Program-made: the position numbers and the translations under genes
In this document: one piece after another, positions 54,100 to 62,370 of the stretch
How positions within the stretch are numbered: position 1 is the stretch's first letter
Layout of the letters: the number at the start of each line of letters is the position of its first letter
Notes under the pieces: model-generated
Told to the model about the DNA's origin: nothing
The model's input: only the letters and a program-made list of their open reading frames with translations
The model's database searches: none
DNA from: Microbacterium sp. SD291
Lineage (GTDB): Bacteria > Actinomycetota > Actinomycetes > Actinomycetales > Microbacteriaceae
Length of the DNA stretch: 64,000 bases
Assembly: GCF_017355365.1 (NCBI RefSeq)
Contig: NZ_JADIJR010000008.1
Span: 1-64,000 of the forward strand
Direction of reading: 5' to 3'

Positions 54100-54103
<4 letters not shown>
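53489..54103 (+). CDS. ClpP-like serine protease (complete catalytic triad)
   Basis: A 204-residue ClpP homologue. The catalytic triad is Ser92 in LACSAGQFLLSAG, His117 in ARILMHQG and Asp166 in EDSLHDRWYTA; the 25- and 49-residue intervals equal those of E. coli ClpP (97, 122, 171). The GGS oxyanion turn (SPGGSVPSML) is present. ClpP rings degrade proteins fed by a Clp ATPase. No tig or clpX lies nearby, so this is an accessory ClpP, not the main clpP1P2 locus. Its stop overlaps the next gene, a second ClpP-like protein. Confidence 0.93.
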
Positions 54104-54693
<590 letters not shown>

Positions 54694-54736
54694 GGGCCGT
54701 GCTGATCGGGGCCGAAGAGAGTGAAGCGGCCCCGGC

Positions 54737-55102
54737 TCAGGCGGCGAGTGCGAAGGCGCCGCGGGACGATGCCACCGACACCGCGGCGGATGCCGGAACC
54801 GCCGTCGACCGCAGCTCATCGGCCACGCTGCTGGTCAGCTCGATCAGCGAGGTGTCGAGGGCCCCGGCGATCGCGGCGATCATCTCGCTCGACGGCTCCT
54901 TGAGCCCTCGTTCGACCTCGGAGAGGTACTGCGGCGAGACGCCGGCCTTCTCGGCGGTCTCGGTCAGCGTCTCGTCGCGGTCGTGCCGTCGCCGGCGCAG
55001 CTGATCGCCGAGCAGCTGACGCCAGAGCGGCTCGGGATCGCCTCGACGGGCAGGCGGGGAGGGGCGACGGGGTGCACGGGGGAACGGGACGATGTCGGCC
55101 AT
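54737..55102 (-). CDS. ClgR-like XRE transcriptional regulator
   Basis: A 121-residue regulator with a single Cro/CI HTH: LLGDQLRRRRHDRDETLTETAEKAGVSPQYLSEVERGLKEPSSEMIAAIAGAL. The YLSE-ERG-KE-SSE run matches ClgR, the activator of clp genes in Corynebacterium, Streptomyces and mycobacteria. It is convergent with the two ClpP-like genes (43-base gap), strongly suggesting that it regulates them. The C-terminus ends FALAA, resembling the unstable Ala-Ala tails through which ClgR is itself degraded by Clp proteases. Confidence 0.85.
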   Translation of the reverse strand: MADIVPFPRAPRRPSPPARRGDPEPLWRQLLGDQLRRRRHDRDETLTETAEKAGVSPQYLSEVERGLKEPSSEMIAAIAGALDTSLIELTSSVADELRSTAVPASAAVSVASSRGAFALAA

Positions 55103-55139
55103 GCCTCACGATAATCCGCAGTTCGGATGCGGATCGAGC

Positions 55140-55160
55140 GGTTCTGCTCTGAGCAGAACC
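55140..55160. promoter_or_regulatory. Perfect palindrome upstream of the ClgR-like gene
   Basis: GGTTCTGCTC and GAGCAGAACC flank a single central base, 38-58 bases before the gene start. A second perfect inverted repeat, ATCCGCA/TGCGGAT, lies at 55114-55134, closer to the start. Either may be the autoregulatory site. Confidence 0.55.
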
Positions 55161-55176
55161 CGGTGCCGCGGGCTGC

Positions 55177-55289
55177 GCCGCCACAACTCCGGAGATTCGC
55201 GCGAACCTGTGGCGGCGTCCGCTGGAGAACCGCGGAACCCCGGGGGAGCGGCTGAGGAGCCGTCGAAGTTCTCCGGAGTTGTGGCGGGC
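55177..55289. repeat. 113-bp element bounded by 19-bp inverted repeats
   Basis: GCCGCCACAACTCCGGAGA (55177-55195) is repeated in inverse orientation at 55270-55289 with one mismatch or slip. The 74 bases between carry no gene. It could be a MITE-like sequence, a large hairpin, or a recombination site. It fills the gap between the ClgR-like gene and the next regulator (55103-55368), where I see no coding region. Confidence 0.6.
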
Positions 55290-55368
55290 GGCCTCGCGCG
55301 CAGCGCGAGCACGAGCGCGCGGATTCAGGCCACCCGGATCGGGGCGACCGGATTCGGGGCATCCGTGC

Positions 55369-56271
55369 TCAGGCCCCGGTGCGGTCGGCCTCGGCCCGCA
55401 GGGCGGCGAGCACAGCAGCGGATGCCGCGGCATCCGTCGCCGCCCAGCTCGCCAGCATCCTGAGCTTCTCCTCCGAGGCGGTCGCCGGTTCGACGGTGTA
55501 CGTCGACAGCAGCAGTCCCGGGTCCGCGGGAAGCTCGAACGCCTCGTAGGTCAGCTCGATCTCGCCCACCACGGGGTGGTCGATCCGCTTCACGCCGGTG
55601 CGGTGGAACCGCACGTTGTGGGAGGCCCACAGCATCCGGAACCGGTCGCTGCGCATGGAGAGCTCGCCGACGAGGTCGGTGAGCTTCCGGTCGTGCGGGC
55701 TGCGCCCCGCCTCGCTGCGCATGGCCGCCACGAGATCCTGGGTCACGCGCTCCCAATCGGGATAGAACTCGTGAGCCGCGGGGTCGAGGAACGCGAAGCG
55801 CGCGCTGTTCGGCACCGGATCCGCGAACACCGGCGCGTACAGCGCGCGACCGAGCGCGTTGCCGGCGAGGTAGTCGAAGTGGCTGTCGCGCACGACCGCG
55901 GGCACCTCGGTCATCGCATCGAGCAGACGGAGGATGCTGGGCCGCAGCTCGCCCGCCTTCCTCCGCGGGCGTCGGATCACCCGGGAGGCGCCTGCCGCCC
56001 GCGCGAGGTCGAACAGGTGCGCGGTCTCGGCCTCATCCAGCTGCAGCGCGCGGGCCAGGGCTTCGAGCACGCTGTCGGACGCACCGGACAGGTCGCCGCG
56101 CTCGAGCCGGGTGTAGTAGTCGACGCTGATGCCGGCGAGCAGCGCGACCTCCTCGCGGCGGAGCCCCGGCACGCGGCGGTTTCCGCCGTAAGCGGGGAGC
56201 CCTGCCCGATCGGGGGTGATGCGGTCGCGCCTCGTGGAGAGGAACTCGCGCGCCTCGCTGCGGTTGTCCAT
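55369..56271 (-). CDS. XRE regulator with MmyB-like ligand-binding domain
   Basis: A 300-residue regulator. The HTH is in RRVPGLRREEVALLAGISVDYYTRLERGDLSGASDSVLEALARALQL. The C-terminal domain has the MmyB/PAS-like signature RDSHFDYLAGNALGRALYAPVF, SARFAFLDP, FYPDWERV, and VGELSMRSDRFRMLWASHNVR; it may bind a fatty acid or similar ligand. Such regulators typically control a neighbouring oxidoreductase gene. A suitable target is not obvious here. Confidence 0.92.
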   Translation of the reverse strand: MDNRSEAREFLSTRRDRITPDRAGLPAYGGNRRVPGLRREEVALLAGISVDYYTRLERGDLSGASDSVLEALARALQLDEAETAHLFDLARAAGASRVIRRPRRKAGELRPSILRLLDAMTEVPAVVRDSHFDYLAGNALGRALYAPVFADPVPNSARFAFLDPAAHEFYPDWERVTQDLVAAMRSEAGRSPHDRKLTDLVGELSMRSDRFRMLWASHNVRFHRTGVKRIDHPVVGEIELTYEAFELPADPGLLLSTYTVEPATASEEKLRMLASWAATDAAASAAVLAALRAEADRTGA

Positions 56272-56356
56272 GCCTCCGACCGTACGCCGTGCGGCCGTCC
56301 CGAGACAGGCACTGGCAGTACCTGGGCCGCAGCTCGCGGCTCGCCGGCGAACCGGG

Positions 56357-56827
56357 TCAGAGCGCCTCTTCCACCCCCGGCAGCAGCGTCGACAGGATCG
56401 CGCCGAGCTGCGCGCGCTCCTCGGCGCTGAGGGGATCGAGCACGAGCTCGCGGATCTGCGCCACATGCACTGGCGCCGCTGCGCGCAGCACCTCGCGCCC
56501 GGCATCCGTCAGCCGTGCCGTGAGGGTGCGCTTGTCGCTGCCGCAGCTGGTGCGCCGCACCCATCCGCGTTCCTCGAGCGAGTCGAGGGCGTGGCTGAGA
56601 CGCGAGCGGCTGAGGCTCGCCATGCGGGCGAGCTCGCTCATCGGGATCGGGTCGGCGTCCTGCCCCGCGAGCATCACCAGGATCGCGTAGTGCGCGTGGT
56701 TGATCCCCGCCTCGGACTTCAGCGCGCGGTCGAGCACCTGCGGCAGCAGCTGCACGAACCGGATGGTCGGCAGCCACGTCTGCATCTCGGCATCCTCGAG
56801 CCGCCGTTCCGGCCGCTCCATCGACAT
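56357..56827 (-). CDS. MarR family transcriptional regulator
   Basis: A 156-residue winged-helix regulator. DNA-binding core: MSELARMASLSRSRLSHALDSLEERGWVRRTSCGSDKRTLTARLTDAGREVL with the wing DKR. It is the third gene of an apparent operon after an EamA permease and ribA; its ATG overlaps the ribA stop. A palindrome ahead of the operon (58504-58558) is a good candidate for its own site. The ligand is unknown. Confidence 0.92.
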   Translation of the reverse strand: MSMERPERRLEDAEMQTWLPTIRFVQLLPQVLDRALKSEAGINHAHYAILVMLAGQDADPIPMSELARMASLSRSRLSHALDSLEERGWVRRTSCGSDKRTLTARLTDAGREVLRAAAPVHVAQIRELVLDPLSAEERAQLGAILSTLLPGVEEAL

Positions 56828-57486
56828 CACGCGGCTGACAGGTCGAGCGTGTGCGAGGTGTGGTCGCGCTTGGCCTCCAGGTAGCGGGTGTTCGCCTCGG
56901 AGAGGTGCACGCCGGTGGGAACCCGCTCGGTGACGCGGATGCCGAGCGCGTCGAGCTGCACCGCCTTGTCGGGGTTGTTGCTGAGCAGCCGGATGCCGCC
57001 GACTCCCGCCGCCTGCAGCATCTGGGCGGCGACGGTGTAGTCGCGCTCGTCCTCGCCGTGCCCGAGGGCGAGATTCGCCTCGTAGGTGTCGAGGCCCGAG
57101 TCCTGCAGGGCATACGCGTCGAGCTTGGCGTAGAGGCCGATGCCGCGGCCCTCCTGACGCAGGTACAGCAGGAAGCCGCCCTCGGCGGAGATGCGCTCCA
57201 TCGCCTCCCGCAGCTGCGGGCCGCAGTCGCAGCGCTCCGACCCGAACACGTCGCCGGTCAGGCACTCGCTGTGCGGGCGCACCAGCGGGGCGTCGCCTCC
57301 GAGGGCATGTCGATCCAGTGCCGACCGCCAGTCGCCGACGCCGAGCAGGAGGTGTTCGCGGCCGTCGACGAGACCGTCGAACGTGACCACATCGGCCGTG
57401 GTGGCGAATCCGTCGGCGAAGCGCATCGGCACGCGCACGCGAGTCCGCTCGGTGGCGACCGGAACGACGGTTGAAGTTTCAATCAT
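56827..57486 (-). CDS. ribA: GTP cyclohydrolase II
   Basis: Stand-alone RibA, 219 residues, catalysing the first step of riboflavin synthesis from GTP. The zinc site is GSERCDCGPQL; VRPHSECLTGDVFG, LLYLRQEGRGIGL and VRLLSNNPDKA-like IRLLSNNPDKAVQLDALGI complete the core. Actinobacterial riboflavin operons usually carry a fused ribBA; here there is no ribB, ribE, ribH or FMN riboswitch nearby. It is sandwiched between an EamA permease gene (29-base gap) and a MarR gene. Confidence 0.95.
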   Translation of the reverse strand: MIETSTVVPVATERTRVRVPMRFADGFATTADVVTFDGLVDGREHLLLGVGDWRSALDRHALGGDAPLVRPHSECLTGDVFGSERCDCGPQLREAMERISAEGGFLLYLRQEGRGIGLYAKLDAYALQDSGLDTYEANLALGHGEDERDYTVAAQMLQAAGVGGIRLLSNNPDKAVQLDALGIRVTERVPTGVHLSEANTRYLEAKRDHTSHTLDLSAA

Positions 57487-57515
57487 GTCCGGTGCAACAC
57501 GGCACGAGCGCCCGT

Positions 57516-58424
57516 CTATTCCCGCCGGAGTCGTTCCCGTTCCCGGCGCCTCACCAGCCTCAGCTCGCTGGCGAGGATGCCGAGCACCACCAGCGCGCCG
57601 CCGATCAGCGCCGTGACGGGCAGCCGCTCCCCGGCGATGCGGCCGACGATCCCCGCCCACACGGGCTCGGCCGAGTAGATGATCGTCGCACGGGTGGGGG
57701 ACACCGACTTCTGCGCCCAGTTCATCGTCAGCTGGATGATGCAGCTCGCCGCCCCGAGCCCGACCGCGGCGCCGACCCACACCCAGGAGAACTCCGGAAC
57801 GCCCTCGCCGACGACCGGCATGGTCAGGATGCCGAGCACGCCGGCCGTGAACAGCTGCACGATCGTGACGCGGCCGAGGTCGATGCCTCTCGTGGCGAAC
57901 ACGCTGATCAGGATGATCTCCGCGGCGATCGGCAGGGTCGCGATCATCGTGGCGATCTCGCCAGACCCGAGCGACAGCGTGATGAGGGCCTCGGGGCCGG
58001 CGATCAGGATCAATCCCGCGAATGCGAGCCCGGCGCCGACGAACGCCATCGCGGGCGGGCGCCGGCGGAACACGGCCCACTGCGCGAACGGCACCAGCGG
58101 CACGTACAGGGCCGTGATGAAGCCGGACGTGCTGGAGTCGATCGTCTGGAGTCCGACCGTCTGCAGCCCGTAGCCGAGGTAGATCATCACGCCGATCGCG
58201 ATGCCGGCACCGGCATCCCGCCAGCGCATGCCGCGGAACGCGCGGCGGAAGATCACGGCGCTGATGGCGCCGGCGACCAGGAACCGGATGCCGACGAAGA
58301 ACCACGGACCGGAGTGGTCCATCGCCCAGTGCACGAGCAGGAAGGTGCTGCCCCAGACCGCCGTGATGGCGATGAGGGCGGCCTCCTGCGGGCGGAGGCG
58401 CATCCAGCGGAATCGAGTGGGCAT
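57516..58424 (-). CDS. EamA/DMT family transporter
   Basis: A 302-residue permease with ten membrane helices in two EamA halves. Marks are LIAITAVWGSTFLLVHWAMDHSGPWFFVGIRFLVAGA at the start and SPTRATIIYSAEPVWAGIVGRIAGERL in the second half, ending with LVVLGILASELRLVRRRER. DMT permeases export amino acids, cofactors or drugs. Being first in an operon with ribA, it may move a flavin or pterin-like compound; that is inference. AGAGAGG precedes the ATG. Confidence 0.9.
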   Translation of the reverse strand: MPTRFRWMRLRPQEAALIAITAVWGSTFLLVHWAMDHSGPWFFVGIRFLVAGAISAVIFRRAFRGMRWRDAGAGIAIGVMIYLGYGLQTVGLQTIDSSTSGFITALYVPLVPFAQWAVFRRRPPAMAFVGAGLAFAGLILIAGPEALITLSLGSGEIATMIATLPIAAEIILISVFATRGIDLGRVTIVQLFTAGVLGILTMPVVGEGVPEFSWVWVGAAVGLGAASCIIQLTMNWAQKSVSPTRATIIYSAEPVWAGIVGRIAGERLPVTALIGGALVVLGILASELRLVRRRERERLRRE

Positions 58425-58503
58425 CGCGGCCCTCTCTTCTCGTCGCTGCCGCATCGAGCCTATCCGGGTTGTGCCGGCATCCTTCGTCGGCGGGTCCTGC
58501 ACA

Positions 58504-58558
58504 CCTGTCAGGTGAGATCCGCGGGCTCGTCTGGCAGTCGGCTCGCGGACCTGACAGG
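58504..58558. promoter_or_regulatory. Paired palindromic sites between the EamA-ribA-MarR operon and the sulfurtransferase gene
   Basis: CACCTG-T-CAGGTG (58503-58514, within CCTGTCAGGT) and ACCTGACAGG (58549-58558) are mirror copies; CCGCG and CGCGG lie just inside them. Together they could form a 55-base hairpin or two operator half-sites for the MarR protein of this operon. Confidence 0.55.
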
Positions 58559-58613
58559 CGCAGCAGAGCGGATGCCGGGAGGGGCGGATGCCGCGACTCG
58601 GTACCCTCGCAGG

Positions 58614-59450
58614 GTGAGCAACTTCGTGACTGTCGACGAGCTGAACGACCTGCTGGCTGAGGGCACCCCGGTGCGCGTGATCGACGTGCGCTGGCGCCTC
58701 GACCGGCCGGACGGCCGCCACGAATACCGCGAAGGGCACATCCCCGGTGCCGTGTACGTGCCGCTCGACGAAGAGCTGTCGACCCACGGAGAGCCCTCAG
58801 AAGGACGGCATCCGCTGCCGTCCACCGAGACGCTGCAGGCGGCGGCGCGCCGCTGGGGCGTGAACCGGGGCGACGTCGTCGTCGCCTATGACGACGCGAA
58901 CGGCGTCTCCGCCGCCCGCGCCTGGTGGCTGCTGCGGCAGGCCGGCGTCGACGTGCGGGTGCTGGACGGCGGCATCCGCGCCTGGGCGGCCGCCGGCCTC
59001 GAGACCGCCACGGATGACGTGGCGCCCGAAACCGGTGACGTGGTGCTCGACGAGATCGGCGCCGACGCGCTCTCGATCGACGAGGCGGCCGCGCTCCCGG
59101 CATCCGGCGTCCTGCTCGACGTGCGCGCGCCCGAGCGCTACCGCGGCGAGACCGAGCCGCTCGACCCGGTGGCGGGCCACATCCCCGGTGCAAGGAGCCT
59201 CCCCACCGTGCTGCATTTCGACGCGGACGGGCGGATGCTCGATCGCGACACCGTGCTGGCGACGTTCGCCGCAGCCGGCGTGACGCCAGGGGCCTCGGTC
59301 GCCGCGTACTGCGGCTCGGGCGTGACGGCCGCGCACACGGCGCTGATCGCCGTGGAGGTCGGCATCGACGCGAAGGTCTTCCCCGGCTCGTGGAGCCAGT
59401 GGTCGAACACGCCGGGTCGGCCGGTCGCGACGGGCGCTCAGCCGGGCTGA
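58614..59450 (+). CDS. Two-domain rhodanese-like sulfurtransferase (mercaptopyruvate sulfurtransferase-like)
   Basis: A 278-residue protein with two rhodanese domains. The N-terminal domain (IDVRWRLD, EYREGHIPGAVYVPLDEELS, YDDANGVSAARAWWLLRQAGV) lacks the catalytic Cys, which is replaced by an Asp at the loop. The C-terminal domain carries it in AAYCGSGVTAAHTAL; the CGSGVTA loop is the mercaptopyruvate sulfurtransferase type. The GTG start at 58614 lies 6 bases after TACCCT with no ribosome site, suggesting leaderless translation. Confidence 0.92.
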   Translation: MSNFVTVDELNDLLAEGTPVRVIDVRWRLDRPDGRHEYREGHIPGAVYVPLDEELSTHGEPSEGRHPLPSTETLQAAARRWGVNRGDVVVAYDDANGVSAARAWWLLRQAGVDVRVLDGGIRAWAAAGLETATDDVAPETGDVVLDEIGADALSIDEAAALPASGVLLDVRAPERYRGETEPLDPVAGHIPGARSLPTVLHFDADGRMLDRDTVLATFAAAGVTPGASVAAYCGSGVTAAHTALIAVEVGIDAKVFPGSWSQWSNTPGRPVATGAQPG

Positions 59451-59454
59451 CTGC

Positions 59455-60375
59455 TCAGCCCTGCGAATCCCTCGCGCCGAATCCCCAGTGCAGTGAGAGT
59501 GTGCCTGGGCCGAAGGCCCGGCGCGCCTGGTGGATCGACGTGCGTCCGCCGAGACTCAGCGGCGTGACGACGAGACCCGCCGGCGTCTCGACACGCTCCT
59601 CGATCCAGTCCGGCAGCGCGCCGGGGTGGAATCGCGTCCACAGCAGCAGCTCTCGGCACTGCCGGGCCAGGGCGTGGCCCGTGTCGAGCGTCGGCGGATA
59701 GCCGGGCGGGTACGCGACCGACCACTCGACCATGGCGGTGTCGGGGGCGGTGAGCGGGGCGTCGAGCTCGAAGAGCCCGCCGTGCACCTCGCCGCTCGGA
59801 TGCGAATAGTGCGCAGAGATCCGGCCGCCCGACACTGCGGTGACGATCGGGGCAGGGCTGCGCACTCCTGGCGTCATCTCCAGGAACGGGATGCCTGTGA
59901 CGGTGCCCGAGGTCGCCTGCACGACGCTGCGGATGGAGGTGACCGCGACGCTCCCGTCGGCATCCACGTCCGACACCGAATGCGTCGTGACCTCCCGGGA
60001 CATGGTCGGATACGGCGCCCCGAGAGCCGTGAAGGCGTCTTTGACCGCGCGCTCGAGGTCCGAGGCGTCGAGCGGGAACTGCACAGGACCGAGGGGCCCG
60101 GTGCGCTTGCTGGTCTTCAGCAGGCGCGTCAGGGTGCCGTCAGTCAGATCGAGCAGCCGCTCGATGTCGGCGAGCGCCGCGATCGACTGCGCGCCCTCCG
60201 GTCGCCGCGCACCGGAGCGCCAGTAGCTGAGGGTCGCCATCGACACCGTGTTGCCTCGGCCGCGGAGCTGGTCGTGCAGCCAGGAGAGCGTCGCATCCCG
60301 GGCGTTGATCGCGTCGCGGAGCGCACTCGCGAACGGATCGGACGGAGTGCCGCGCGGCTCGATCTCGAAACTCAT
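59455..60375 (-). CDS. Hypothetical protein with N-terminal HTH-like domain
   Basis: A 306-residue protein. The N-terminal 75 residues (ASALRDAINARDATLSWLHDQLRGRGNTVSMATLSYWRSGARRPEG) look like a Cro/CI-type HTH in which RGNTVSMATLSYWRSG would be the recognition part. The remaining 230 residues are strand-rich and end with SLHWGFGARDSQG. No known ligand domain is recognised. GGAGGGGG lies before the ATG. It is probably a regulator; its target is unknown. Confidence 0.75.
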   Translation of the reverse strand: MSFEIEPRGTPSDPFASALRDAINARDATLSWLHDQLRGRGNTVSMATLSYWRSGARRPEGAQSIAALADIERLLDLTDGTLTRLLKTSKRTGPLGPVQFPLDASDLERAVKDAFTALGAPYPTMSREVTTHSVSDVDADGSVAVTSIRSVVQATSGTVTGIPFLEMTPGVRSPAPIVTAVSGGRISAHYSHPSGEVHGGLFELDAPLTAPDTAMVEWSVAYPPGYPPTLDTGHALARQCRELLLWTRFHPGALPDWIEERVETPAGLVVTPLSLGGRTSIHQARRAFGPGTLSLHWGFGARDSQG

Positions 60376-60521
60376 CACAGACCCCCTCCGGTATGTGAAG
60401 ATGCCGGTTCTACAGTGAGCATAGGACCACACCTCCGCTCTCCTGGGGACCGAGAGACGGGAGTGGGGAACCGGACTGGCTCGACGCAAGCAGGGCGACC
60501 GACCTTGATTCGACGCAGTCC

Positions 60522-60595
60522 TACGCAGTGAGACCCCCCGAACTGCGTGTCTCGTGAGGCCCGGCGAATCATCTGGGGAGATCTCCGCCGGGCCT
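60522..60595 (+). other. Possible structured RNA leader with a C6-loop hairpin
   Basis: ACGCAGT and ACTGCGT form a 7-base stem whose loop contains six consecutive C residues, followed by a second perfect stem (AGGCCCGGCG 60557-60566, CGCCGGGCCT 60586-60595) with GGGG in its loop. The C6 loop recalls the actinobacterial 6C RNA, but the second hairpin lacks a C-run. It may be a leader for the gene at 60674. Nothing else is seen in 60376-60673. Confidence 0.35.
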
Positions 60596-60673
60596 GACGG
60601 CCGCCTGCACGGCGTTCCCGCTCCACGCCCGCGCGTAGACTGGCAGGAACACCCCGGAGGACTCTGGATCGTC

Positions 60674-61339
60674 ATGTCTGCCCCTGCCCGCGCGTTCACC
60701 GTGCGCCAAGTCCAGCTGCTGCGCGCGCTGTTCGCGGCCGCCGCCGCGCTGATGATCACGTTCTCGCCCGATCACTCCGCCGCCGTCGGGCTGTCGGTCT
60801 TCAGCGGCTTCGTGCTGGCGACGGCGCTCGTGCTGGTGCTCGCTGCGTGGCTGGTCCTTCCTGCGGGGCAGCGGTGGCCGTGCGTCGTGCTCGCCGCCCT
60901 CGGATTCGTGGCCGGCATGGCCGCGGGCATCCCCGCGTGGCGCACCGACGACGTGTACTTCGGCGTGGTCACCGCCTGGGCCCTGACCACAGGGGTCGCC
61001 GAGCTGATCGCGGGCCTGCGCGCCCGCCGCGCCGGCGACCAGACGGCGCGCGATGCGATCGCCGTCGGCGGCTTCGGCATCCTCCTCGGCATCCTGCTCC
61101 TGGTCATCCCCGCGGGATTCGCGCAGCCGTACGCGATCGAAGGTGCCGGCGACTTCGTGCTGACCGGCATCATCCTCGGCGTCGGGATGCTCGGCGGCTA
61201 CGCCGCGATCCTCGCCGTGTTCCTCGGAATCGCGGGTCTCACCCCGAAGCGGGCGGATGCCGTGACGCCGGCGGACGACGCGGCACAGACGACCGACCAT
61301 GACAGCGCCACCCCGGCGGAGCGCGGAGGAGAGCGATGA
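60674..61339 (+). CDS. Membrane protein, HdeD/DUF308-like
   Basis: A 221-residue protein with about six membrane helices and an acidic soluble tail (about 195-221). The repeated helix pattern and VLGILLLVIPAGF-like segment in the second half resemble HdeD/DUF308 acid-resistance membrane proteins, though not strongly. Its stop overlaps the next membrane-protein gene by four bases, so the two form an operon. Confidence 0.75.
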   Translation: MSAPARAFTVRQVQLLRALFAAAAALMITFSPDHSAAVGLSVFSGFVLATALVLVLAAWLVLPAGQRWPCVVLAALGFVAGMAAGIPAWRTDDVYFGVVTAWALTTGVAELIAGLRARRAGDQTARDAIAVGGFGILLGILLLVIPAGFAQPYAIEGAGDFVLTGIILGVGMLGGYAAILAVFLGIAGLTPKRADAVTPADDAAQTTDHDSATPAERGGER

Positions 61340-61704
61340 GCGACCAGAAGCCGACGCGGCGGGACATCCTGCGACCGCTGCACCTGCTGGGCATCGCCCT
61401 GGCCTGCGGTGTGTTCGCCATGATCGTCACCCTGGTCTCGACCGGCGCGTTCACCCTGCGCGTGAACACGGCGATCGCGAACGGCACCTACCAGGGACTC
61501 ACGCCGTTCGCGCTGGGGCTCGTCGTCGGCGGCGGCGCGTTCATCGTGACGCTGTTGATCCTCGCGATGCTGATGCTCGTCATCGACCCGGCCGACGTCA
61601 CCAAGACCGTCGATCGCCCCGTGCTGTTCGACGCCGAAGACGACGGCGATGCTGACGTCGAGGGCGATGCGGGTTCCGAGGCATCAGGGCGCGCGTCCTC
61701 CTGA
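61336..61704 (+). CDS. Small two-helix membrane protein
   Basis: A 122-residue protein with two membrane helices (about 15-37 and 58-82) and an acidic C-terminus rich in Asp/Glu/Ser. It is coupled by ATGA to the preceding membrane-protein gene. The family is not recognised. The two proteins probably act together in the membrane. Confidence 0.75.
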   Translation: MSDQKPTRRDILRPLHLLGIALACGVFAMIVTLVSTGAFTLRVNTAIANGTYQGLTPFALGLVVGGGAFIVTLLILAMLMLVIDPADVTKTVDRPVLFDAEDDGDADVEGDAGSEASGRASS

Positions 61705-61816
61705 TCCGGCTCGAAGGGCGTGTGCGGCATCCGCTCGGTGCCCTCGTCGGAATAGTCGCTCCCCGGATCGGCTTGTCCCTGAAGTGACTGCCTCCGTCGA
61801 CCGCGCCTCCACCTGA

Positions 61817-62157
61817 CTCCGTTCCGAGCGCGGGCCGGTACTCGGCGCGCTCATGCTCGCCACCGGGCTCATTGCCATCGATGCGACGATCCTTGCCACC
61901 GCGGTGCCCAGCATCGTGCGCGATCTCGGGAGCTATCAGCAGTTCCCGTGGCTGTTCTCGATCTACCTCCTGGCCCAGGGCGTGAGCGTGCCGATCTACT
62001 CCCGCTTCGCCGACACAGTCGGCCGCAAGCCGATCATCCTGCTCGGGATCGGGCTGTTCCTGCTCGGCTCGATCCTGTGCGGCTTCGCCTGGAGCATGCC
62101 GGCGCTCATCGTGTTCCGGCTCATCCAGGGGCTCGGCGCCGGAGCCGTCGCCCCAGG
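61817..62157 (+). pseudogene. N-terminal fragment of an MFS (DHA2-type) transporter
   Basis: The frame gives GALMLATGLIAIDATILATAVPSIVRDLGSYQQFPWLFSIYLLAQG and RFADTVGRKPIILLGIGLFLLGSILCGFAWSMPALIVFRLIQGLGAGAV, which are helices 1-4 and the DxxGRK loop of DHA2 drug exporters. At about 62150 the similarity ends abruptly and the rest (eight or more helices) is gone. A stop lies just upstream at 61814. It is a decayed transporter beside purB. Confidence 0.85.
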
Positions 62158-62243
62158 GGGTTCTCGCGGGCTGGTGCTCCGCTGGCCCCGCACCTGCCTC
62201 CGCACGCGTGGGTGGTCGATCGAGCATCCGAATCCGCCCGAAG

Positions 62244-62307
62244 CGGTGCGTTTGTGACCTCGCACGGCGAGGCGAGGCGAGTGCGGTGTGTTTCTGACCC
62301 CGCACGG
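62244..62307 (+). repeat. Imperfect direct repeat of 24 bases
   Basis: 62244-62267 and 62284-62307 match at 21 of 24 positions (CGGTG[CT]GTTT[GC]TGACC..), 40 bases apart, in the gap between the MFS remnant and the purB terminator. The origin is unknown. Confidence 0.6.
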
Positions 62308-62321
62308 ACTTGTGCAGACGG

Positions 62322-62356
62322 ATCGACCCCGCGCCGGACGCCGGCGCGGGGTCGAT
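62322..62356 (-). terminator. Terminator of purB
   Basis: ATCGACCCCGCGCCGG and its exact complement flank a 3-base loop just downstream of the purB stop. It is a perfect 16-base stem without a T-run. Confidence 0.8.
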
Positions 62357-62370
62357 TGCGGTGATGGTGG

